Below, one piece after another: positions 15,077 through 21,535 of a DNA stretch of 46,369 bases. The stretch lies in the NCBI GenBank assembly GCA_016866215.1, contig VGNE01000029.1, positions 1-46,369 of the forward strand. The letters run 5' to 3'. The first letter of the stretch is position 1, and each line of letters opens with the position of its first letter. A model generated the notes under the pieces. It worked only from the letters and a program-made list of their open reading frames with translations, had not been told where the DNA came from and ran no database searches. The position numbers and the translations under genes were made by a program. The DNA is from Chloroflexota bacterium. GTDB taxonomy: Bacteria; Chloroflexota; Anaerolineae; Anaerolineales; Villigracilaceae.

Positions 15077-16118
15077 GATGTCCCTCAATATGTAATTTGA
15101 TTGATTTTCCAATTACAAAGCCTAAATCCACTGGCACTGCATTTCCAATATGAACACCTAATTTCCTTATAAAAATATCTTTTTCATTTTCATAAAATTT
15201 GTAGTCGATAGGAAATGTTTGTAAAATAGCAGCTTCTCTTATAGTTAATGCTCTATTTTGCGTTGGATGCCCAAACCTTCCTGTGCCGTAATTGTGAAAC
15301 TGCGTAGTAATTGTTGATGAAGGTTCATCCCAAGACATCCTTCCATAAACTGACTTATATGTGTTGCCAGTAATTTTTTTATGACAGGCTAATTTTAATT
15401 CCTCGTTCCAATCAAACCAAGTTCCATTTGGCTTGGATGCTTTAATGCGCTGTAAATTAATTCCTGTAAGTTTTATACTTCTGTGCAATGGGTCGCTTTC
15501 ACAAACCTCTCCCGCTTCTACTGGAGGAAGATGTTCGATTGCATCCCTCAATGTAACGTAATTTTCTTCGGAACGCGTTTTAGGAATCAGGGAAATTTCT
15601 CCATATTTAGACGCCAATAAAACAAGCCTTCGTCTCTTTTGTGGGATTCCGTAATCGGGGCAAAAGACATTCGAATAGGAAACGAAATACCCCTTTTGTT
15701 CAAGAAAAGTAATGAAACCTTCAAATATTTTTTGATTTGCCAGATTGGGAACATTTTCCATTGTTACTATATCTGGATTTGTTTCATCTACTAGTCTTTT
15801 GAATTCACTTATCAACCGCCATTTTTTCGTTTGCTTCTTGTTCTTTATTTTATTGGAATGAGTGGAAAACGGCTGGCAAGGCGCACAACCAGCAAGGATT
15901 CTTATTTGATCTTTACTACGCCAGTATTTTTTGTTTATTTCCTCCCCACGAAATTTAGAAATGTCTTTCAAAATAAAATCGGCTTTTACATTCTCTTTGT
16001 AGGCAAATTGGGATGATTCGTCTAAATCCACACCTGCAACAACAGATATGCCTGCTTTCTGCAAACCATAAGAAAGTCCGCCAATTCCACAGAATAAATC
16101 AATCGCAGATGTCTTCAT
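15045..16118 (-). CDS. dcm: DNA (cytosine-5) methyltransferase, 357 aa
   Basis: Transfers methyl from SAM to C5 of cytosine. Motifs in order: I DLFCGIGG (7-14), IV with catalytic Cys CAPCQPFS (C81), VI MENV (120-123), VIII PQKRRR (159-164), a variable target-recognition region about 180-290, and X GNAVP (325-329). Length is normal. It is the first gene of a three-gene minus-strand operon with the GHKL ATPase and Vsr; all are visibly more A+T-rich than the flanking act and glyA genes, which suggests transfer. TATATT lies six bases from the ATG with no ribosome site. The recognition sequence cannot be read from the protein. Confidence 0.95.
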   Translation of the reverse strand: MKTSAIDLFCGIGGLSYGLQKAGISVVAGVDLDESSQFAYKENVKADFILKDISKFRGEEINKKYWRSKDQIRILAGCAPCQPFSTHSNKIKNKKQTKKWRLISEFKRLVDETNPDIVTMENVPNLANQKIFEGFITFLEQKGYFVSYSNVFCPDYGIPQKRRRLVLLASKYGEISLIPKTRSEENYVTLRDAIEHLPPVEAGEVCESDPLHRSIKLTGINLQRIKASKPNGTWFDWNEELKLACHKKITGNTYKSVYGRMSWDEPSSTITTQFHNYGTGRFGHPTQNRALTIREAAILQTFPIDYKFYENEKDIFIRKLGVHIGNAVPVDLGFVIGKSIKLHIEGHHGKTRRSVLV

Positions 16119-16202
16119 GCCAATAATATACCACTATCTTTAATGAATGGGACGGCGTCCTACCCTCCGCCGTCCCATTCACTATTTCCTATTCACTTGC
16201 TC

Positions 16203-19200
16203 TTACAACTTCGCAAACCTCGACACCACCTTCGCCGCCGTGGCGGGACGATCCATCACAGCGCCTTGATGAATGAGGATCGGCGTGCCTTCTTTTGCAT
16301 AAGCCAAATCCACGAAGGCTTGACCTGTGATGAACCTTGCTCCATCAATCGCGCAGGAGGTGACGAAGCCAATGCGCTCGCCATTGGCGTTGTCCACGGG
16401 GTCGCCGTTGTGCGGCATGCGGACGCGCTGGTCATCGAAGGTGAAACGGATGACCACACCCTTGCGTGTTTTCTCTCTTGCAACATAAGCGTCACGCCCA
16501 ATGAACCACGGCTTGTACGGTTTGACGTACGAACCGAAGCCAGCCTCTGCAACACCTAAATCTCGCATTGGGGGTTGAGTAGTGGCGCTTTCAGCGCCAC
16601 GTATCGAAACCCCGGAGCCCAGTCCCATTTCGTGACCGTACAACGGCAAGCCTGCTTCCGTGCGCAAGCTGTCACGCGCGCCCAAACCAATTGGCTTGAC
16701 GCCGAACTGCTCGCCCGCTTTCATCACCGCATTCCAGAAGTCCACGGCGCGTTCAGGGTGGACGAATAATTCAAACGCCATCTTCTCGCCTGTGTAACCC
16801 GTGCGCGACACAATCAAATCAAAATTACCAATTACTGCATCACATAACTCTGTCCTTTTGAGCGCAATTACTTTTTTACGGGTTTCATCGTCCACACCCA
16901 TTGCCAGCAGAATATCGCGGCTCTTCGGTCCTTGCAGGGCAATGTCCACCCGCATGGCAGAACCAGCTTTCGGGTCGCGCAGGTTGCGGATGTCCGCTTC
17001 GTAGCCGAATGTCCGCGCCCACGGTCGCCCGTTGTCAATCCGCACTTTTCCATCGCGCACACTTTCGAGCCAGATGCGATCCTTGTCATCGTTCGACGCG
17101 TTCACGACCACGAGATAATCATCCCAGCCGCGGCGATAGACGAGCGTGTCGTCAATCACGTCCGCATCGGGCGTGAGGAAGTGCGAATACAAAGACTCGC
17201 CAGGCAGCAGTCCGCCGCAGTCATTGCCGCAGACTGTATCGAGGAACGAAGCCGCATCCGCGCCGCGCACATCGTACACGCCCATGTGCGAAACATCGAA
17301 CAGTCCCGCCGCATTGCGCGTGGCAAGATGCTCCTCGAAAATCCCCGTGTACTGCACAGGCATTTCCCAACCCGCAAATGGGACCATTCTGCCGCCGCTT
17401 GATTTATGGACATTATACAACGCCGTGCGTTTTAGTGGACTCTCAGACTCGTTCCACTCGAAGGGCGGCAGCGCCTCTCGCTTCGCGTTAACCTCGGAGT
17501 TGATCCCGATATAAAAAGGTTTATCTCCGCTGTTAGCTTTTTCTTTCGGCACTGCAAGTTTCGCCTTGACCTCATTCACAACAAACGCTCCAGGCATTCT
17601 CTTCGTGCTGAAATCTTTTTCGCCGTTCAAATTGAACGACATATAACCATCCGAAAGATCGCGTAGCCATGTGGCAACCGCAGAAGCCTTCACCGCAGGC
17701 ACAGCCAATTGATAGGTCATATCGTCCACGTTCTTCAACGTCGCTTTGACTTTGCCCTTCGGAGTTGAAATCTCCGTCGCTTGAGTCTTGCCTTTCTTCA
17801 ACGCAGAAAGATCACTCGACGCAGCATAATCCAGCACCTGTCTCACACGCTGTCCGCTCAATTCATACACACCGCTCGTGGACTTATCGTCAACATAATA
17901 GAAGTGTGGGTAACCGCTCTTCTTGAACTTGAAGTCAATACCCGCAGATTCTGCCAACTTTCTCACTTTCAATTTGGCTGCATTCAACACATTGAAATCA
18001 AGTTTCGCACGGCGCTGTTTTCCTTTCTTCACTGTGTCCACAGAATGCGGCGCACAGGCGAGAAGCACATCCGCCATGATATTCGCCAACTCGCGAGTCT
18101 TCTTTTCGTCGAATCCGCGCTGTGTGATCCACGGCGTGCCGAGACGAATGCCGCTTGGGTCGGCCGAATTCTTGTCACCGGGAATCGTGTTGCGATTGAC
18201 CACCACACCGACGATATCCAAAATGCGCGCGGCTTGATCGCCACTTAATTTCGTGCCGTCTTCGCCGACAACCGAAGTCACATCCACATTCAGCATGTGA
18301 CAATTCGTCCCACCAAACGGCACGCGGAATCCGCGCTTTGTGAATTTGTCTGCCATCGCAACCGCGTTCTTGATCGTCTGTGCCTGCAACTTTTTGAATT
18401 GTTTCGTTTGAGCGAGTTTGAAAGTCAACGCCAAACCAGCGAATACATTGACATGCGGTCCGCCCTGCTCACCGGGGAAGACGGCTCTTTCAATCTTCTT
18501 TGCAATCGCCGCGTCGGTTGTCAGCAACACTGCGCCGCGCGGACCGTCAAGCGACTTGTGAGTGGTAGACATTACCACGTGAGCATATCCAATTGGCGAA
18601 GGCACAACTCCCGCCGCAACGAGTCCGCCGATATGGGAAATGTCTGCAAGGAGATACGCGCCGACTTCATCGGCGATCTCGCGGAACTTCTTCCAATCGG
18701 GAACCCATGAATACGATGAATAGCCCGCGATCAATAGTTTGGGTTTGTGTTCGAGAGCCAGCGCGCAGATGGCTTCGTAATCAAGCTTCTCATTCGGGTC
18801 AATCGTGTAATGCACCGCCTTGAACCACTTGCCTGAGCGATTCACAGATGAGCCATGCGAGAGATGACCGCCGTGAAGCAGGTTCAGTCCCATGACAGTA
18901 TCGCCGAGATTGAGCAAGGCTTGATAGACCGCGTTGTTGGCAGGGCCGCCAGAAAGTCCCTGCACATTGACATAAATTTGATCGGCGGTATAACCATTGG
19001 CCGCGAAAGCCTCCGCCGCGCGCCGGCGAGCCAGCGCTTCGACTGCATCCGCATATTCCACGCCCTTGTAATAGCGCGGGTCACCGCTGCGGCGATAATG
19101 AGCAAGCCGCGCGGGATAATCGAGAATCTCTTCCTCAGTCATCCAACGCGACTCTTCATCAGGGTAGCCTTCGGCATAGATATTTTGGAAAGCCGAAGCC

Positions 19201-19346
19201 AATGCCTCACGTACAGCCATCGGAGCAGTGGATTCGCTGGGGATGAGAATCAGCTTCCTGGCCTGCCTCTCAGCTTCCAGTTGGGTCAGATCGAAAACAT
19301 CACGGTCAAGTTTGGCGAGATCGCCACGAAATAAAAAATCGGACAT
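16203..19346 (-). CDS. glyA-gcvT: Serine hydroxymethyltransferase - aminomethyltransferase (GcvT) fusion, 1047 aa
   Basis: Residues 1 to about 435 are serine hydroxymethyltransferase, with the PLP lysine in STTHKSLDGPRG (K264) and ILIPSES near the N-terminus. About 436-635 is a Lys-rich linker plus a domain I cannot name. About 636-1047 is a T-protein-like folate enzyme (GWEMPVQY, FDVSHMG, SRTGYTGE, GLGARDSLRTEAGLPLYGHE). Both halves use tetrahydrofolate, so the fusion would couple serine/glycine interconversion to handling of methylene-THF. GGAGA precedes the ATG. Residues about 911-929 of the GcvT half come from an in-frame palindromic repeat. No gcvH or gcvP is nearby. Confidence 0.93.
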   Translation of the reverse strand: MSDFLFRGDLAKLDRDVFDLTQLEAERQARKLILIPSESTAPMAVREALASAFQNIYAEGYPDEESRWMTEEEILDYPARLAHYRRSGDPRYYKGVEYADAVEALARRRAAEAFAANGYTADQIYVNVQGLSGGPANNAVYQALLNLGDTVMGLNLLHGGHLSHGSSVNRSGKWFKAVHYTIDPNEKLDYEAICALALEHKPKLLIAGYSSYSWVPDWKKFREIADEVGAYLLADISHIGGLVAAGVVPSPIGYAHVVMSTTHKSLDGPRGAVLLTTDAAIAKKIERAVFPGEQGGPHVNVFAGLALTFKLAQTKQFKKLQAQTIKNAVAMADKFTKRGFRVPFGGTNCHMLNVDVTSVVGEDGTKLSGDQAARILDIVGVVVNRNTIPGDKNSADPSGIRLGTPWITQRGFDEKKTRELANIMADVLLACAPHSVDTVKKGKQRRAKLDFNVLNAAKLKVRKLAESAGIDFKFKKSGYPHFYYVDDKSTSGVYELSGQRVRQVLDYAASSDLSALKKGKTQATEISTPKGKVKATLKNVDDMTYQLAVPAVKASAVATWLRDLSDGYMSFNLNGEKDFSTKRMPGAFVVNEVKAKLAVPKEKANSGDKPFYIGINSEVNAKREALPPFEWNESESPLKRTALYNVHKSSGGRMVPFAGWEMPVQYTGIFEEHLATRNAAGLFDVSHMGVYDVRGADAASFLDTVCGNDCGGLLPGESLYSHFLTPDADVIDDTLVYRRGWDDYLVVVNASNDDKDRIWLESVRDGKVRIDNGRPWARTFGYEADIRNLRDPKAGSAMRVDIALQGPKSRDILLAMGVDDETRKKVIALKRTELCDAVIGNFDLIVSRTGYTGEKMAFELFVHPERAVDFWNAVMKAGEQFGVKPIGLGARDSLRTEAGLPLYGHEMGLGSGVSIRGAESATTQPPMRDLGVAEAGFGSYVKPYKPWFIGRDAYVAREKTRKGVVIRFTFDDQRVRMPHNGDPVDNANGERIGFVTSCAIDGARFITGQAFVDLAYAKEGTPILIHQGAVMDRPATAAKVVSRFAKL
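16568..16614 (-). repeat. Palindromic repeat inserted in frame in the GcvT half
   Basis: On the coding strand it runs from GGGGTTTCGATACG to ACTACTCAACCCC, with a hairpin GTGGCGCT / AGCGCCAC in the middle. The ends match a family also present between genes at 43690-43726 and 43768-43813 (GGTCTCGATAYG ... CTCAACC or CTCGACC). It adds about 15-20 residues between YGHEMGLGS and VAEAGFGSY, which I expect to be nearly adjacent in relatives. Confidence 0.75.
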
Positions 19347-19557
19347 TGTTGGTCTCCGTAATTCGGGAATTGGGATTCGGGAAGTGTGTACACGATGGAC
19401 AATTCACGATTCCCGATTATCGCTGGTTGAATTGTAGGACTAGATGAGAAGAGGGTCAAGTGAAAAATAGCACGTTATTTTCTATAGTTGAATTACGCCT
19501 CGAATTTTGCTATACTATTTTCAAGTCAGCGATTTCATATTAAAAGGAGAATCTGCC

Positions 19558-20523
19558 ATGAAAGCGAAAAAACCATTTTGTCTATTTATCGTGCTGATCT
19601 TCCTGCTTGCCGCATGTACATTCTCTGCGCCTGCGACAGAAACTGCAACAGAGCCACCTGAACCAACCGAAGCGCCCACGGCAACGGAAGTTCCCCCAAC
19701 GGCAACAGCAACCGTTCCGTCGCGTCCGCTTTCCAATATTAGCGCCGACCCGCAGCGCGTAGAATTCCAGGCCGAAGATGGAAAAAATCTGGTGGGCTAT
19801 TACTATCCGTCGAAGTATGCCGACGCGCCGATCATGATCCTGATGCACTGGGCGGGCGGCGACCTGACTGACTGGTGCGAGATCGCACCCTGGCTGCAAA
19901 ACCGTCGCGACGAGAATCCCGCCGCGCTCGAGCGTTGTGCGAACGCCGGTTCTGGCTTGCCGGCAGGCATGTCCACGCCATGGTTGGATTCCACCTGGTT
20001 TCCACCCATGGCTCCGGAGGTTTCGATTGCCGTGTTCGCTTTTGATTTCCGCGATTACGGTGAGAGCGAAAAGGGACTGGGCAACCGTTCCAATTGGGCG
20101 AAAGATGCCAAAGCGGCCTTCGTCACGGCAGCAGGATTGGAAGGTGTGGACGCAACCCGCATGACGTCCTTGGGCGCGAGCATCGGCGCGGACGGCGCGC
20201 CGGATGGCTGTCTGCTCTACAATCAGGAGGCGGGAAGCGGATGCGTGGGCGCTTTTTCTCTGTCACCGGGCAATTATTTAGGAATGGACTTTGCCGCAGT
20301 GGTAAGAGACCTCGCCTCGACTCCGGTCTGGTGCCTGGCGGGCGAACTGGATAGCGGATCTGCTCCTGTTTGTGACGGCGCCAGCGGAGAGAACTATCGC
20401 TCCGAGATCTATCCTGCAAGCGACGATCACGGCATGATGCTTATTACTCCCGATCTGGAACCGCAACCCTTGATCCTGACCCAGGATTTCCTGGAACTCG
20501 TATTTGGAGAAAAAGTGAAGTAA
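19558..20523 (+). CDS. Alpha/beta-hydrolase-like lipoprotein, 321 aa
   Basis: Exported lipoprotein: the signal peptide ends in the lipobox LLAAC (C at about residue 18), followed by a Thr/Pro/Glu-rich tether to about residue 60. The hydrolase domain shows DGKNLVGYYYP, MILMHWAGG, the nucleophile elbow GASIGA, an acid candidate in AGELDSG and a His in SDDHGMML, so a full Ser-Asp-His triad is plausible. AAAGGAGA precedes the ATG at 19558, while an upstream frame start lacks a ribosome site. Several extra cysteines suggest disulfides. Substrate unknown; related proteins include dienelactone-hydrolase-like esterases. Confidence 0.8.
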   Translation: MKAKKPFCLFIVLIFLLAACTFSAPATETATEPPEPTEAPTATEVPPTATATVPSRPLSNISADPQRVEFQAEDGKNLVGYYYPSKYADAPIMILMHWAGGDLTDWCEIAPWLQNRRDENPAALERCANAGSGLPAGMSTPWLDSTWFPPMAPEVSIAVFAFDFRDYGESEKGLGNRSNWAKDAKAAFVTAAGLEGVDATRMTSLGASIGADGAPDGCLLYNQEAGSGCVGAFSLSPGNYLGMDFAAVVRDLASTPVWCLAGELDSGSAPVCDGASGENYRSEIYPASDDHGMMLITPDLEPQPLILTQDFLELVFGEKVK

Positions 20524-20690
20524 AAACCATCGCAACCGCAAAAATTGTGGCCTGTCTCTGCGAGCATTCCGCGAAGGAGTCTACGCCTTGCATTGGGCGA
20601 TCACATCGATAGGATATACCGGTGCTGGCAGGCGGTGCCAAGTAGAGAGCATGTGCCTCCTCTCAAACACATAATAAATTACGGTTTTCA
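20524..20690. other. Intergenic region with a decayed palindromic element
   Basis: Contains TGTCTCTGCGAGCATTCCGCG and GGTGCTGGCAGGCGGTGCCA, which resemble pieces of the element at 27885-28032. No gene is seen. Confidence 0.45.
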
Positions 20691-20719
20691 TTGACATTCC
20701 CAAATGCCTCAGGTAGAAT
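20691..20719 (+). promoter_or_regulatory. Sigma-70-type promoter for the tRNA-Ala genes
   Basis: TTGACA (20691-20696), 17-bp spacer, TAGAAT (20714-20719), 41 bp before the first tRNA-Ala. Near-consensus. Confidence 0.8.
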
Positions 20720-20760
20720 GTTCTTCGCCTTGCCCCGCGAATACACGGGATAAAATAATT

Positions 20761-20833
20761 GGGCCTGTAGCGCAGTTGGGAGCGCGCCTCAATCGCACTG
20801 AGGAGGTCAGGGGTTCGAATCCCCTCAGGTCCA
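20761..20833 (+). tRNA. tRNA-Ala (anticodon CGC)
   Basis: 73-nt cloverleaf: acceptor GGGCCTG/CAGGTCC with the alanine identity pair G3-U70, anticodon stem CCTCA/TGAGG with loop ATCGCAC (anticodon CGC), T-arm AGGGGTTCGAATCCCCT, discriminator A. CCA is not encoded. Confidence 0.95.
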
Positions 20834-20895
20834 CAGATTTACGAGTGACGATTTTAGATTGACGATTGTAAGACCCCATACAAATCGTAAATCTG
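20834..20895 (+). repeat. Inverted repeat between the two tRNA-Ala genes
   Basis: CAGATTTACGA directly after tRNA-Ala(CGC) is mirrored exactly by TCGTAAATCTG at 20885-20895. A second hairpin, CACTTGC / GCAAGTG, follows at about 20900-20920, and a degenerate copy of that hairpin follows the second tRNA. Confidence 0.7.
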
Positions 20896-20947
20896 AAACA
20901 CTTGCACCGTACGCAAGTGCAGGTGTCAACAATCCAAAATCGAAAAG

Positions 20948-21020
20948 GGGCCCATAGCGCAGTTGGGAGCGCGTCTCAATGGCATTGAGAAGGTCGAGGG
21001 TTCGAATCCCTCTGGGTCCA
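20948..21020 (+). tRNA. tRNA-Ala (anticodon GGC)
   Basis: 73-nt cloverleaf: acceptor GGGCCCA/TGGGTCC with G3-U70, anticodon stem TCTCA/TGAGA with loop ATGGCAT (anticodon GGC), T-arm GAGGGTTCGAATCCCTC, discriminator A. CCA is not encoded. Together with the CGC gene this looks like a local duplication with anticodon divergence. Confidence 0.95.
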
Positions 21021-21089
21021 CTAAATAAAGTAAATCGGACACTTGCGCCGTACGCCAGTGCGGTGATGGTATTCCGACATACAACAAAA

Positions 21090-21400
21090 GTTATGGCAGG
21101 AGTAGTAGGTCATCCCGTCAGCGAGTTGGGAAAGTGAGGTGGAAGCCCAGCACCAGTGCCGATCGGGAGCACAAAGGCAACCCCCTAAAGGGGACACGAG
21201 ACTGAACTTGCCTGTTTCCCCTGAGCATAGTCGAAGGGGGACTTCGCTGGTGAAACGCGATAACCCCGCGAGTAGTCAGCGACGGGAAAGCCCGTTATAG
21301 TAATAAAGAGGTGTGGCGCAAAATGGCATTTTGCGTTACGCAATCTGGGTGGTACCGCGGAGCTTTCCTTCGTCCCTATTGTGGATGAAGGAATTTTTGT
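21090..21400 (+). promoter_or_regulatory. T-box riboswitch (leucine) upstream of leuS
   Basis: Stem I shows the AGTA loop-E strand (21101-21104), an AG-bulge-like AGCGAG and a distal loop GGTGGAAGCCC. The other specifier-loop strand reads GAA-C-TTG (21204-21210), so the specifier codon is probably UUG (Leu). The antiterminator bulge TGGGTGGTACCGCGG (21346-21360) has TGGT, which would pair with ACCA of a tRNA with discriminator A. A terminator hairpin follows at 21365-21398. Uncharged tRNA-Leu would favour read-through into leuS. A CCTGAGCATAGTCGAAGG repeat motif sits inside the leader (21220-21237). Confidence 0.92.
21365..21398 (+). terminator. Terminator of the leuS T-box
   Basis: TTCCTTCGTCC - CTATTGT - GGATGAAGGAA followed by TTTTT. 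Formed when the antiterminator is not stabilised by tRNA. Confidence 0.85.
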
Positions 21401-21411
21401 TTAATCAACTA

Positions 21412-21514
21412 CGTCATTGCGAGCCACCGCTCTTGTACTTTGGTGGCGAAGCAATCCCCGTGTCGCTGAGGGGGGATTGCTTCGGGCAAAGAGCAAGAAC
21501 GCCCTCGCAACGAC
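21412..21514. repeat. Palindromic element CGTCATTGCGAG ... CTCGCAACGAC in the leuS leader
   Basis: Inverted ends CGTCATTGCGAG (21412-21423) and CTCGCAACGAC (21504-21514) enclose GAAGCAATCC / GGATTGCTTC. Same family as 25303-25414 and 27885-28032. It lies between the T-box terminator and the leuS ribosome site, so it is transcribed into the leuS 5' leader. Confidence 0.8.
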
Positions 21515-21535
21515 ATAAATTATGATGAGGTAAAA

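Noticed and set aside
10550-16140. Genomic island integrated at tRNA-Ser
   Set aside because: The duplicated tRNA 3' end lies on the opposite side of the tRNA from this block, so the two repeats cannot be its att sites. No integrase is present.
17146-17514. Several 100-160-codon plus-strand frames opposite the glyA-gcvT fusion
   Set aside because: All are shadows of the long minus-strand gene and lack starts with ribosome sites.
19347-19557. Glycine riboswitch upstream of the glyA-gcvT fusion
   Set aside because: No glycine-aptamer core or terminator was recognised; only an ATTCGGGA-type repeat is visible.
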